This document shows positions 36,150-47,275 of a stretch of 64,000 nucleotides of DNA, piece by piece. Made by a program: the position numbers and the translations under genes. The notes beneath the pieces were generated by a model, which was not told the origin of the DNA, made no database searches, and was given only the letters and a program-made list of their open reading frames with translations. Source of the DNA: Prunella strophiata (Eukaryota; Chordata; Aves; Passeriformes; Prunellidae); contig JAZBQD010000006.1 of NCBI GenBank assembly GCA_036583965.1, positions 552,496 through 616,495 on the forward strand, written 5' to 3'. Each line of letters opens with the position of its first letter. Positions within the stretch are counted from its first letter, which is position 1.

Positions 36150-36430
36150 CATTGGAGGGTCCACGTTGGGTGATCCCCAGTAACCCCCTTCTGCATGATC
36201 CCCCTTGGGTGGGGGGAAGGTGTTGGAGAGATTCTTTCCCTTCCCCTTGTGCTGCTGTGATTTGGTTGGCAATAAATTCCCTCCCTGTGCCCAGGCTGGG
36301 TCTGTTTTGCCTGTGCTGGTGCTCGGGGTGGGATCTCTCCCAGTCTTTCTCTGCACTCCTGGGCCTTTCCTCTCCCTGTGCAGTTGCAGAGGGCAGGGCC
36401 AGAGCAGTTTGGGTGGCTCCTGGCATTCTG
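36150..36430 (+). repeat. Dispersed repeat in the 3' flank of zinc-finger gene A
   Basis: Matches 60380-60670, including ctgctgtgatttggttgg and a poly(A) signal (caataaattcc, about 36270) followed by ctgtgcccaggctgggtctg. This hexamer is the likely 3' end signal of the zinc-finger transcript. Confidence 0.6.
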
Positions 36431-37189
36431 GTAGGACCAGCTCAGCCCTAGGGTTCCAAGGGGCTTCTTGGGTTCCCCCGTTCGTGGGACATCCCCGCTG
36501 GAGGAGGGTGTCCTCCCTTGGTGCAGCCCCAGCCCTCAGGCAGCTCTCAGCCAAGCAGAGAACATTCTCAGCTGGGGCCTCATTTATGGGCACACCTGAG
36601 CCTCTGGACATCTCAGTACCCATCTTGTGGTCCACCTGAGTTCCTGAATATCTGGAACCCCATTTTTCGGGCTGTTTTGGGTTTGCATAGCCTGCTTTTT
36701 GTAGCAGAGGTGCTCCAGGGGTGGATTCTGAGAGAAGCTACTGAAAGCTTCCTCCATGTCTGGCAGAGCAATTCCCTGTTGGTTCCAAAGACAGAGGTGC
36801 TGGATGCAGAGATTCCCCCAAAGGCCCTGGAGATCCATGGGGATGCAGAGATCCTCACACTCTCAGTGCTTCTCACTTCATTCCCTGCCCCTCCCACTGC
36901 CCTCCATCTGTCCCCCCTCCAGTCCCTTCCAGTTCTAATCCAGGCCATCCAAGACCCAATCTATTCTGCTTAGTTCAGTCCCAGTCCCTCTGTCCCTCCC
37001 AGTCCATTTCCAGTCCCTTTCCAGTTCATTCTCATTCCTTCTCAGTTCACTTAGACCTGCCCCCGCCCTCTCAGTGCCCCCCAACATGCTCCACTCTCTC
37101 TTGATGCCAGCCCATTCCATTCCCAGTCCCTCTCAGTGCCACAACAGCCCTACACCCTCTTTCTCCCCATACCCCCCACAGTGTGTCCC
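36431..37189. other. Intergenic to MHC intron-like sequence
   Basis: No gene seen up to about 36950. From about 36960 the sequence is built from cccagtcc-type short repeats, like introns of avian MHC class II genes, and leads into the exon 3 pseudogene. Confidence 0.4.
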
Positions 37190-37475
37190 CACTCTCCCAG
37201 TGCTCCCCAGTGTGTCCATCTCACTGGTGCCCTGGAACTCCCAGGCCAGCCCCAGCTGCCTGCTCTGCTCCATGATGGATTTTCACCCTGCACAGGTGCA
37301 GCTGAGGTGGTTCCAGGGCCAGCAGGAGCTCTTGAGGCACCTGGTGGCCACTGACATGGTCCCCAACAGGGACTGGACCCACCAGCTCCTGGTGCTGCTG
37401 GAAACCTCTCCTGGCACGGGGTCACCTGCAGCTGCCAGGTGGAGCACGTCAGCCTGGAGCACCCCCTGAGCCAGC
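37190..37475 (+). pseudogene. MHC class II beta exon 3 (beta-2 Ig domain), frameshifted
   Basis: The sequence encodes the membrane-proximal Ig domain of a class II beta chain: SVSISLVPWNS, LLCSMMDFHPAQVQLRWF, LVATDMVPNRDWTHQLLVLL. After LLET the frame shifts by one and continues as GVTCSCQVEHVSLEHPLSQHW-like sequence, including the second disulphide Cys. Both Ig cysteines are therefore present but in different frames. No exon 2 (peptide-binding domain) lies within reach upstream. Class II molecules present peptides to CD4 T cells; this fragment cannot do so. Confidence 0.8.
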
Positions 37476-37735
37476 ACTGGGGCACAGCCCAGCCCCAGAG
37501 CACTGGGGGGAGTGGGGGAGGCACTGGGGGGGCTTGGAGGGGGATTGGGGTGTGCTGGGAGTAACTGGGAGGGAGTTCCAGGTAGCCTGGAGGGGCTGGA
37601 GGAAGTTTGAGGATGGAAAACAGAGGGAAGAAAAGGAGGTTTGGTGTGCTTGGATCAACTAGGATGGTGTTGGTGATGCCTACATAACGTAGGTCAAAGC
37701 TACAAGGTGTTTATATAGCTTGAGTTATATCAATA

Positions 37736-38158
37736 TGTGAGAAATGACTGCTCACTTTTTAAAATTTTAAAGCTTTATTAAACCATAACAAAAAATACAA
37801 CAAAAGGACTAAATAAGGAAAAAATACAGTGCTGAGAGCCCTCCCCCTCATGGCTGCCAGCCATGTGGCTCATCTTCAAAGTGGATGCACTGCTTTTTAT
37901 ACCTCTAGCCCCTCCTAGAGCCTTGTCAGTAACTCCTTCCTTGCCGTCCAGTGGTGGAGGTTACTTTCTTACATTCTGAGTGGAGGTCAGGTGTTATCAT
38001 ATAACAAGCCAACCTTCCCAAGACCATCCTGTGGTACCAATGCTGGGGGGGAACATGTTGCTCTAACATAACTATTCATTTAAAAAACTTCTCTTAACAT
38101 AACTATAATGTTCACCCCTAATTGTGAGAGCCAACCATCTCATTACTCATCTATAACA
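37736..38158 (-). mobile_element. Solo LTR with 4-base target duplication (family 1)
   Basis: On the minus strand it begins TGTTATAGATG and ends TTTCTCACA, with a TATA box (tataaaaag) and a poly(A) signal (aataaa). It is flanked by aata on both sides. Relatives lie at 38699-39120 and 62597-63036. The 4-base duplication and the proline-type primer site next to the sister copy point to a class I (gammaretrovirus-like) ERV. Confidence 0.85.
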
Positions 38159-38698
38159 AATACAACTTGATATATCTATATAACCTGATATAAATATAAC
38201 CTAAATGATGACTTTTTATATATTTATATAACCTGAATCATAGCTTTGTTTATACCTATAGGACCTGAATCATAATTTCTGATATAAAGAACTTTTTATA
38301 CAATGTAATGGTTAGTGTATGGTCAATTAATGAGAAATTGGCAAATGTAAAGCAAATTAACCACAAAACAAAGAATTTAGACCGGTTGAGACCAGACAAA
38401 CTAAGGACCACTGTAACTGCGCACGATCCAAAGTTAAAAAGTTCAGATGCCAGGATGACCTTGGAAGCCTTCATTAAAGACCCAAAACAACCCCCAAATT
38501 GGGGAGGCACAAGCGCAGTGCATAAGAACTATCTAACAACCATGAGATCACACTATGTAAATTAGTTCCCGCACAATGATGTTATAGGAACATAGTAACA
38601 CTAAGCAATGCTTTCTGTATAAATACACCACAGCACTTGACAAAGGTGAGTGAGTTAGGTGGAGATATCCCCTTCACCACTAGCCTTCTCCTACCCCC
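38159..38698. other. AT-rich spacer between two family-1 LTRs
   Basis: The segment 38550-38690 has a TATA-like tgtataaatac and may be part of another LTR. No gene found. Confidence 0.4.
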
Positions 38699-39120
38699 TG
38701 TTATAGATAAGTAATTTAATAGTTGGCTCTCACAATTAAGAGATAGATATTATATAGTTGTATAGTAATGGTATTGTAATATGTCATTCCACAGTTCTCT
38801 TTCCCTCCCTCCCGTAGTAGTTAAGACATTTAGACGAGGCTGGCTTGTTACCAGGAGGCATGGCATAACAACAGTCAAGATGTTTAGAAAGCAATCTTCA
38901 CCAATGGACAGCAGAGAAAGAGCTGACTGGCAAAACTTTGGGAAGAGATAAGGATATAAAAGGCAGAGCATCCATTTTGTAAAGGAGCCACATGGCTGGT
39001 AGTCATGGGCTGGGGGCAGGGCGGGGCTCCCAGCGATGTAATTTTTCCTTATTTAGTCTTTTGTTGTAGTGTTTATTAAAGTCTAACAAAATTTTAAAAA
39101 GCGAGCAGTCGTTTCTCGCA
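38699..39120 (+). mobile_element. 5' LTR of a class I ERV (family 1)
   Basis: Begins TGTTATAG and ends TCTCGCA, with a TATA-like gatataaaag near 38950. Unlike its solo sisters it is followed by a primer-binding site, so it is a 5' LTR attached to internal leader sequence. Confidence 0.8.
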
Positions 39121-39121
39121 A

Positions 39122-39140
39122 TGGGGGTCTCGTCCCGGAT
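39122..39140 (+). promoter_or_regulatory. Retroviral primer-binding site, tRNA-Pro-like
   Basis: The sequence tgggggtctcgtcccggat starts one base after the LTR. It closely matches the proline-tRNA primer site used by gammaretroviruses, with two extra bases. Confidence 0.75.
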
Positions 39141-40109
39141 CAACATCTCGTCTCCGTGGCTGTAGGAGATTTCGAGGGAGAGGCGTACTCTGCCACAAGT
39201 TCAGCAGCTTCGTCAAGTTCTCCTGCGACCATCTGTGATTGCAGTTCAGCACCGTGGACAGCAGAGGACTAAATAACAAAAATATCTCGAGGATTGTGAG
39301 TATTAGTGCATATGTACTTGAAGTGTGAGTGGGGTAGTTCCAGGAGTGTACTTGGGGTAGATATAAAACTTAGAAGATCCTCATAATTATTTTGGCCAAA
39401 TTGTTCGTCTGTAATCTGGATGAACAAACGTCAGCTCCAGGCAAGTCATACACGGGACCCGTTCTGGGACTCTGTTGGAGCTTAAGGACAAGTGGGCGTT
39501 TAGATATTTAAGGTGGGACATATAGAAGAGGAAAGCAGAGACCCCGTGGAAGGCAGGGACCCTGTGGCCAGCGGGATGCATGTGATAGAGAGATATCAGA
39601 GTTGTGGAGATCCAGGAGCACCTGGAAATGTCAGATTGTGGGTCACCAGATTTAGACAATGTTAGAGTGACGGCAAGAGTCGCTCTTCAGTTCAGTGGAG
39701 ACTCCACTCGTGTGGAGGCGAGTAGTCGAGGCAACTTTCCCAACTCGTGGGCGGTGGGGAGGGAGGGGAGGCCACATGGTTGATCCACGTAGAGCCCTCT
39801 GGGCTTCACCGCTCGGCGCGGTGAGTTCGGGTCACGCAGTGACTTGGTGGCGCCGAGCGGTGAAGCCCAGCGGGCTGACCCGGTGGCGAAGTGCCCAGGG
39901 ACGGGGGGAGCCGGCGCAGGCTGGGCTGCCGCTCAGAGAAATCCAAGTGCACGAGGTTTCCTGAGCAGGGACCACCAGGGAGAAGGCGGGTGGGGTTTCC
40001 CCGACCCGCTGGCATAAAGGAGGCGGGGGTGGGCAGAGTCTAGGTAGAGTCGCGTTCGCAGGCGCGCTCAGGGTGGCGGTGCACGCTGACCCAGCAAGGG
40101 TCGGGGGAG
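39141..40109 (+). mobile_element. ERV leader or internal remnant
   Basis: Leader-like sequence continues from the primer site. From about 39660 it becomes GC-rich and holds a perfect 21-base inverted repeat (39799-39819 and 39850-39870). No gag, pol or env frame is recognisable. How far the ERV extends is unclear. Confidence 0.45.
39799..39870. repeat. Perfect 21-bp inverted repeat with 30-base loop
   Basis: Arms 39799-39819 and 39850-39870 are exact reverse complements, GC-rich, separated by 30 bases. As RNA this would form a very stable hairpin. It could be a retroviral packaging or dimerisation element, or a chance fold-back. Confidence 0.8.
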
Positions 40110-40723
40110 TGAATTACTAAAATATGAATATAGATCTAATATCTATATTCAACTATGACAGGACAAAGACTCTCTAACAACTTAATGTTAGAAAGTGTAT
40201 GTTTATTGCAGCGCTGGGTAGTGCGTGGGATCTTCCCAACCCGCACTACAAGTTCTATCGATCATTACAAAGCCTTTTATTTACAAAAGTGTTGAATATA
40301 CAAAATACAAATGCATATTCATACCCCTGTCGCTTACCTCTGCCCCGCTTCCCATGCAAATTGGAAGAAAGGCTATTAAGCATGCGTAGTTTGTTCCTTG
40401 AAATGGGTCGGGGGTCCCTTTTGGGGAGGGGTCTCCAGAAATGAGCAAGTCAAAAGAGTCTTCCTCGCTCTGACCTTTCTACCTTTTCGCTTACATGACA
40501 ACTAAACCTCCCCTGCGTGACAAAACTAAATCCCCCTGCTTCCTTATGTTCAATGGGTGAGGAAGTCTGTTCTCCATGATATTGACAAGTAGTGAGAAAT
40601 GGTGTCCGAGTAGCTTATCTAAGCCTGGCTTCTGCTACCTCTAAACAAAAGCTTATTTTTCTACTTTAGCTAACTCAGCAACCATTGTCTTAGAATCTTC
40701 AATTCTTTGAAACCAGTGTCTCA
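40110..40723 (-). mobile_element. Solo LTR with 4-base target duplication (family 2)
   Basis: On the minus strand it begins TGAGACACTGG and ends TAGTAATTCA, 614 bases, flanked by ggag on both sides. A poly(A) signal for minus-strand transcription lies near 40280. Sister copies are 20108-20698 and 60940-61551. Confidence 0.85.
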
Positions 40724-41330
40724 GGAGGTGGCAGAAGCCCAGCGCGGTGATGCAGCCGATACCGCGGGCGGCAGGGGGAGCTGCCGGCGGCGAGTGGAGC
40801 AGTATTCACCACGTGGGGGGGTTCCCGGGTGGGAGCCACGGGGAGGGGCCAGTCTGGGCACAGAGCGGCCAGCGGAGACCCGCCTGGCGATTCCCGGCAT
40901 TCGCTACCCTGGAAGGGGCAGAGGCGTTCACCACCCCCCGAGCGCAATTCACGCAGCGCTGCCGAAAGTCGGGAGTGGGTTTAACTTCTCCGCGGCCCGC
41001 CAGCTTAAAGCCGCGAGGCCGAGGGTGCCCAGCGGCGACTGAGACGGCTTTTGCCGAGTGCGGGGGGCGCCCGGCAGGACAGGCCCGGGGTGCCCAGGCC
41101 GGATGCCGCGCGGGCCCGCATGGGCAGTAGCGGGCCAGGGGGCGGGAGCTGTTTCTGTTCTGCGCGGGTCTCGGGGGCCCGCGTAAGCGCCCTTCAGCAG
41201 TTGCTCCAAACCGAGAAGCACCAGAGAGTTGATCTCTGCCCGCTCTCCGTGCGTGCCCTCCCCTGCCTGCCTGCCTGCCCTGTGTCCCGACAAAAAGGAA
41301 CCAGCCCTCTTGCAGTCCCAAGAGTGCTGG
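40724..41330. other. CpG-rich segment
   Basis: GC-rich DNA continuing the segment interrupted by the LTR. No exon could be supported. The multiple overlapping frames on both strands are typical of CpG-rich DNA. Confidence 0.45.
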
Positions 41331-41339
41331 GAGCTTACA

Positions 41340-42000
41340 TTCCTAAGTAGACTGTAAGAAAAGTCTCTAGAGAGGGATGAGACAGGGCTTTGGGGAAAAA
41401 GCTGCCTGTGATCTCTATTCTAGTACAGAAGGAAGGCAGCTCTGCCTGCCTGCACAGAGCCAGCATGGCTCAGCTTCCTGCAGCCCTGTTGAACTGTATT
41501 ATTTATCACCTCGAGCCAGATCTTTTAAGCTCTCGGCGAGTTATAATACACACCAGGATAGCCCAGCTACCTGGCAGAAGGCATAAAAGAGCAGGAGGCT
41601 CTTGCAGTCGTGTTGGAAACAAAAAACGTTTAATAAAAGACAAAATAACAAAGAGAAAACCCGATCTAGGTGCAAGCAAGTCTTGTACCTAGTAAAACAC
41701 CTTACAAAAGCGGTTAGTTCCTTTGTTCACCTGCTTTTCTAGTAAATTGCCCAGGAGGGACTTCTTGGCTCCTATCCAATTAGCTGTCCTTAAATTTAGA
41801 GTCAAGTCCCCTTTGTCCTATAAGGTGTCCCCTTTGCTAAGTGATGAGAGAAACTTCTGGGCCTTTTCCTTTTTTGGGGGGACAAAGGACAGTTTTATTA
41901 CTTCTGCCAATAGGGGGCACATTCCTACATCGAACCAACATTTAGGTTCTTTAACACCCCTCAGATAGCTATTATCCTGTTTGTAATCCGAACTGCTGTT
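41340..42000 (-). mobile_element. Possible degraded LTR, minus strand
   Basis: Read on the minus strand it shows a U3-like part, a cttttattaaacg poly(A)-like signal near 41630 and a pyrimidine-rich tail. Neither end nor a target duplication was found. Confidence 0.3.
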
Positions 42001-42680
42001 CTGATTCAGTAAAAACCACAGCTAAAGCCTGAACCCTAACTATCCTGTCTTAGAGGGAGGGGATGTCTTTCCAAGCAGAGCATCCTGGGGCTAATACAGA
42101 ACTAGTGAATAACTCTTTCCCAATCCAAGAATTGTGCTACATCCACTCCACCTTGTACAACCAGAGAACACAGACGCTCCTGAGTGTCTCTGAGCAATAC
42201 CCTCTCCCTGCTGTAGAAAAGGTAGAACAGAGCTAAGTACAAACAACCCCAAACTCTTCCTTTTTTCACTTGTTTTCATTCTTTCTCTTTCTAGCTAATT
42301 AAGAGAGTAGGCCTTACTGAGGGGATCTGTAGTTTGCTATTGGGGGGCGGGGGGGGGGGTGTCCCACAGTGGAAAAGAGCATCCTCTCCCCTCTTCTCTT
42401 GCCCTCCTCTGGGCTGCTAAACCTCTAAGTTTTTCTTTTTCCTTAGTCCTTAGTTTCTTTTTCCTTCATCTCATAGTTACCAAGGAGAAGAGCATAAGTG
42501 TCAGGGGTTGAGACACAGAGGCCTGTCTCTCCTTCAGTCTGAAATGACAGGCCTGTCTGACCCCAAAGTCACAGAAAGTGCTCTTTGAACTGAACCACAA
42601 TATCACACTCCTGCTCCCCTTTTCTGTCCCCTTGCTTGCCGTGACACAAGAGACCCACAAGGGTGTCAGAGCCAAGAGAG
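42000..42680. other. Unannotated
   Basis: Nothing recognised. A G-rich tract lies at about 42342-42359. Confidence 0.35.
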
Positions 42681-43220
42681 CTGTGACAGGGAGCTGTACA
42701 CGTGTGTACCAGTGTGTACAGCTCTGTGTGCACGTCCTGCATGTATTCACATAGATACACTGAAGTGTACACACCATATGTGCACTGCTATTTACACCTG
42801 TGTTAGATCACACACTCTCACATGTGAGTGTGTTTGTGCACAGCTCTGTGCTTGTGAGTATGCACAAGTTCTGCAAGTGTGAGCATAGCTCTGTGTGAGA
42901 TGTGTATATTAATGTGTATAACACTGCACACTTTGGTGTGCTCAAAACACTGCGTGCAAGCAAGTCTTGTGCTTCTAGGCACATGTGCTGGTGTAACAAG
43001 TGGAGTGTACACAAGTGTGTGCTGCTAACAAGTACTGTAGTGCACAAGAACGCTGCAAGTAAGCAAATACATGTGTATATGTATACTAACTCCACACATG
43101 CTCCTGTGTACATACATGAGCTGGACACATCCAGAGACATAGCTCTAGATACACAGCATCTGACTGCTGTCCCACCTAGAAAACAGATGTGTGTGTAAAT
43201 ATGTATTTGTGTGTGTGTCA
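42680..43220. repeat. TG/CA-rich degenerate alternating tract
   Basis: Over 500 bases dominated by gtgtac, gtgtgt, cacaca and tgtgca words without a fixed period. It looks like a decayed TG minisatellite. Alternating purine-pyrimidine stretches of this kind can form Z-DNA. Confidence 0.6.
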
Positions 43221-43334
43221 CTACCTAGCTCTACTAACTGAAGTAACCCCTGGCTCTCTGTGTACACTCTGATCTTGTAAACAGAAAAATTTGACTCTAC
43301 ATATAAGTTTACCAAAAGGTTTATGTAAGGTTAT

Positions 43335-43745
43335 TGTGGAAAATGCGTATTATACGATTGGCTTTTTGCAAATATTAAAATGAATACTATATGTGTTATG
43401 TTGGAAAGTTATGTAGTATTAATCTTTTTTTGTAGTGCTGTACTAATCCTTTTAAGTAGCGTAGTGAATATAGTTTTAGGCTACAGAAACTATGTGATGT
43501 AAGATACTTTTTCTGACTAGTTCAAGGAGAGATAACAGTAACAAGACACCAAAAAGCCGAGAGAAGAATATTGCCTCCTTATCAGGAAAAACCAGACTTC
43601 GAGGGACCAAGATTATTGATTTACAAGATGAGGGGGGGTTGACAATAACCAGAAAACACCCTTTGAAAAGAATTTTTGCATCATGTATGAGATACATGAA
43701 TATGCAACAGGCCATTGCTTTTAAGGGTTAATCCTTGGTTAGCAA
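43335..43745 (+). mobile_element. Partial LTR starting TGTGGAAAATGCG
   Basis: Begins TGTGGAAAATGCGTATTATA at 43335 and resembles LTRs common in passerine genomes. It stops abruptly near 43745 at the inverted MHC fragment, without a U5 end. Confidence 0.6.
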
Positions 43746-43749
43746 GGCG

Positions 43750-44235
43750 TCTTCTGTGGCAGAGGGTCCTGGCACCTTTTGGGGTTCGCTGGGTGCCGTG
43801 TTGGGGTTCCTGTCAAGGCCCCCCAGAGCCGGGTGACACGGGGGGAACACACGGGGGTCCCCATTCCCGATCCATCCCGGGGTCGGTTCTGCCCCCCACA
43901 ATCTCGGCCTCCCCGCGGGGTCCCCCCCCAAGTCCCCCCAATAAATGGCACCGGGGCGGACTGGGAAGCTTTACTGGGAACACTGGGACCAGCTGGGCCG
44001 GGGCAAAGTGACAGCGGGGCTGGGAGACTCACGATCCCCCAAAATCAGTGCGGGGACGGAGCGGGGGGTCCCGGCCGGGCCCGAGGCCACGGGGAGGGGC
44101 TGCGGCTGCTGGCGGCTCAGGAGCTCTGTGGGCAGAGAAAAGGGGGTGACACGGGGCTGGGGGCCCCGGGGGAGGGGGGACGCGACCCCCGGGACCCTTC
44201 TTGCACAGGTAGAAGCCGACAAGAGGACAAAGCGT
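43750..44235 (-). pseudogene. MHC class II beta 3' end (end of exon 4, exon 5, 3' UTR), inverted
   Basis: On the minus strand, a decayed exon-4 end (FYLCKK) at 44187-44235 is followed by an intron, the acceptor tctgcccacag, and a last exon coding only for Ser-Ser and TGA (about 44118-44128). The 3' UTR matches 58092-58190 and reaches an AGTAAA poly(A) signal near 43970-43976. No upstream class II exons are present. It lies head to head with zinc-finger gene B. Confidence 0.7.
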
Positions 44236-44239
44236 GGGC

Positions 44240-44513
44240 GGTGGGCCCGGGGGGAGCAGGAGAAGGGATGGAGGAGAAGAAGGTGGGAAGAGAAAGGAGC
44301 GGGAGAAGGGCCGGGATTAGCAAAAGCAGGACGAGCGGGAGGAGACATAGAGGAGGAGCGGGAGGAAGAGGAGGGAGAGAGGAAGAGGAGGAGCAGGAAG
44401 AGGAGGAGAAAGGCGAGGAAAAAAAAGAAAGCTGGAGTGGGGCTCCCTGCTGAGTGTGCAGCACTCCAGGCCCCGGGAGCATCTCCTCTCCCTCCCCCGC
44501 TTCGTCCCGCAGG
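44240..44513 (+). promoter_or_regulatory. Promoter and 5' untranslated exon of zinc-finger gene B
   Basis: A purine-rich block like that upstream of gene C is followed by a GC-rich segment ending at a donor (cgcag then gtgagc, at 44513/44514). The same donor context occurs at 58392/58393. No ATG here leads into the fingers, so the exon is taken as untranslated. Confidence 0.55.
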
Positions 44514-44969
44514 TGAGCGACAAATATATCTGGGGATTCCTGGCAGGCGTTTTTGAGGGGTGGATATTTAGAGGAAGATTTGAAAGCTAAACCGCAAATG
44601 CCCGTTGGTTGGAAAATGGGGGTCCACGACCACTTGGGGGTTTTGGGGGGGGAAGGGAATGCAGGTGGGTGCTGCCGGCAGAGCATGGGCGGGGGGATTT
44701 GGGATCGCCGGATCATTCCTAAGCGAGATCCTGAAGAGGGGGAGCCGCACGAGCCACGGGACCCCCATCAGCCCAGGGAAGAGGGACCTGTGAAACACTA
44801 AAGTGTGAAGATCAGAGAGAGAGAACTCCTGGGAGGATTTTTGGGCTGAATCTTGGTGGTTTGAAGAGTTTTATGAACACAGAACACCCAGTGGCTTCCT
44901 GAGATGGACTATGGTCAGGAGGAACCCCCATCCCAAGGCACTCACCCCTTGTTTTTCCTCTCAAACCAG

Positions 44970-46157
44970 GATCTGTCATTCCCAAGCCTTGGCCAGATGG
45001 AGGAGGAGGAAAAGGCCCAGAGATCCCTCACGAGGAGTGTCTGTAAAACCAGCCCAGGGAGCTGTGAGGAGGAAAGAGCCCCCCTGAGCCAGGAAGGCAG
45101 CCAGGGATCCAGCCAGAGCTCAGAGCTGGTGGAGAAGCCTCGTGGTGAGGGGAAGCCCCACAAGTGCTTGGAATGTGGGAAGGGTTTCAGCCAGAGCTCC
45201 AACCTGGTCCGGCACCAGAGGATCCACACTGAGGAATGGCCCTATGAGTGTGGGGAGTGTGGGAAGAGCTTCAGGTGGAGCTTCAACCTGATCCGGCACC
45301 AGAGGATCCACACTGGGGAGCGGCCCTACGAGTGTGGGAAATGTGGGAAGAGCTACAGCTGGAGCTCCAGCCTGTTCCAGCACCAGGTGACCCACACTGG
45401 GGAAGAGCCCTATGAGTGCTTGGAGTGTGGACAAAGCTTTTGCTGGAGCTCCAGTCTGACCAAGCACCAGAAGATCCATAGCGGGGAATGCCCCTATGAG
45501 TGCTGGGAGTGTGGGAAGAGCTTCAGTGAGAGGTCCTCCTTGATGCACCACCAGAGAATTCACACTGGAGAACGGCCTTATGAGTGTTTGGAATGTGGGA
45601 AGAGCTTCAGCCACAGCTCCAGCCTGCACAGCCACCAGAAGGTCCACACAGGGGAGCGGCCCTATAAATGCTTGGAATGCGAGAAGAGCTTCAGCAATAG
45701 CTTTTGTCTGATTCGCCACCAGATAATTCACACAGGGGAACGGCCCTACACATGTAGAAAATGTCTGAAGAGCTTCAGTGACTGCTCCAACCTCATCAGC
45801 CACCAGCGGCTGCACTCTGAGGAATGGCCCTACAAGTGTGAGGACTGTGGGAAGAGGTTCAAGCTCGCGTCCTACCTCAGCCGCCACCAGAAGATGCACA
45901 CTGGGGAGAAGCCCTATGAGTGTCTCGAGTGTGGGAAGAGGTTTCAGTTCCGTGCCCATCTCCTCCAACATCAGCCAACACACACAGGGGAGAGGCCCTT
46001 CTGCTGCCCTGACTGCGGGAAGGGCTTCAAACGCAACTCCCACCTCACCCTGCACCGGCGCAGCCACACCGGGGAGAGGCCCTACGAGTGTGGGGAGTGT
46101 GGGAAGAGCTTCTCCAGGAGCTCTCACTTGGCCCAACACGTACGGAGGTGCCACTGA
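44970..46157 (+). CDS. C2H2 zinc-finger protein B (12 fingers)
   Basis: Terminal coding exon after the acceptor tcaaaccag. The first ATG inside it is 44997-44999 ([10 protein letters not shown]), giving 386 residues. The leader resembles those of A and C (acidic [11 protein letters not shown], then [11 protein letters not shown]). Twelve C2H2 fingers follow. The first is [20 protein letters not shown] plus His. The last ends HVRRCH, with four residues between the His. Finger contact residues differ between units, as expected for DNA recognition. No KRAB or SCAN domain. Likely a nuclear DNA-binding regulator, target unknown. An antisense frame of 367 residues is a codon-bias shadow. Confidence 0.88.
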   Translation, partial: DLSFPSLGQMEEEEKAQRSLTRSVCKTSPGSCEEERAPLSQEGSQGSSQSSELVEKPRGEGKPHKCLECGKGFSQSSNLVRHQRIHTEEWPYECGECGKSFRWSFNLIRHQRIHTGERPYECGKCGKSYSWSSSLFQHQVTHTGEEPYECLECGQSFCWSSSLTKHQKIHSGECPYECWECGKSFSERSSLMHHQRIHTGERPYECLECGKSFSHSSSLHSHQKVHTGERPYKCLECEKSFSNSFCLIRHQIIHTGERPYTCRKCLKSFSDCSNLISHQRLHSEEWPYKCEDCGKRFKLASYLSRHQKMHTGEKPYECLECGKRFQFRAHLLQHQPTHTGERPFCCPDCGKGFKRNSHLTLHRRSHTGERPYECGECGKSFSRSSHLAQHVRRCH

Positions 46158-46245
46158 GGGAAGCCCTGTGAGTTCCCTGAGTGTGGGAAGAGCTTCATGT
46201 GCTGCTCCAACTCCATCCCTCATGGGAGGATCAGCGTTGGGTGAT
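46158..46245 (+). pseudogene. Fossil finger in the 3' UTR of zinc-finger gene B
   Basis: After TGA the same frame reads [20 protein letters not shown] and then PHGRISVG with a stop. Both Cys remain and both zinc-binding His positions are disturbed. Confidence 0.65.
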
Positions 46246-46494
46246 CCCCAGTGACCCCTGTTGGGCAGATCCCTGGTGATTTGTGATCCTGGTAAGACAC
46301 CTGGCTAGAGGTGCTCCACATCTTTCTGTCTCTCATGGGCACCTTGATGAATGCAGGGGCAGAAACATCCATTGGGACGCAGACTGAGAGTGGGAATTGC
46401 AAAGTGATGGCCCTTGGAGATCCTTGGGAATGCAGAGATCCCCCAGCAGCCCTTGGAGCAGCCCCCTGGAGCAGGGGGATGCCTGAGAGGAGGC

Positions 46495-47275
46495 TGTAAC
46501 CCTGTGGGAGACACATGGACAGACAGGTCCCCACTGGAGCAGCCTGTCCTCTGACCCTGTGGCAGAGTGACCCACACCTCAGCAGTTCAAGGGGGACTGA
46601 TCCCCATGGGATGGACTCAGGTTGGAGAAGTTCCTGGAGAACTTTCCTGTGAGAGGGACTCCAGTATGCAGCAGGGAAATGATTCCTGTCTCTGAGCAGA
46701 GGGAGAAGCCACGGGGGATGAACTGAGCAGGGCCCCATTCCCTGTCTCCTGCACTGTCAGAGTAGAAGGAAGAGCTGGAAGGAGGGAGGTGTGGGGGAAG
46801 GTGTTTTGCAGGGTTTTCTTTTACTTCTTATTCTCCTGCTCTGAGCTTGTTAGCAATAAATTCAATTCATATCTCCTGTTTTGCTCATGATGGTGTTTGA
46901 TGAGGGAACTCTCCTGGTCCTTATCTCAACTCCTGAACCCCTGGTTAAATTTTCTCTCCTCTCTGTGGAGGGCAATGGAGGGCTGTGGAGGGCAGTGAGA
47001 GAGCAGCTTTGGTGGGTGCCTGGCATGGGGCCAGCATCACCGCACTCCAATGGGACATGTCCTCGTGTGGCCCTGTGCTATGGTGACACTGTTGCTGTTG
47101 CTATTGCTTTTCTTATGATTTTATCTTTTGCAATAAATGCTTGTGAAGTGCCCCCAGTGTCCTTCGTGTTCCCCTGGCGCCGGCAGCCCCGACCCTTCCC
47201 CTGCTCGCCCTGCCACGTTCCATCCCGGCTGGAGGAGCCTTGGAGCTGCCGTGGGGGCCGTGGGGCTGCCCCGGG
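46495..47275 (+). repeat. Dispersed repeat downstream of zinc-finger gene B
   Basis: Related copies lie at 19660-20107, 36150-36430, 47540-48190 and 60380-60710 (plus strand), and at 6723-6990 and 20699-20990 (minus strand). It contains two poly(A)-like signals (gcaataaattc at 46855 and caataaatgc at 47131). It ends where its inverted relative at 6624 meets the CCG array. Confidence 0.6.

Noticed and set aside
44265..44453. Acidic and basic Glu/Arg-rich peptide upstream of zinc-finger gene B
   Set aside because: Translation of a purine-rich promoter block, not conserved as protein at gene C.
45120..46223. 367-residue minus-strand frame antisense to zinc-finger gene B (and similar ones under A and C)
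   Set aside because: Codon-bias shadow of repeated finger sequence; no domain of its own.
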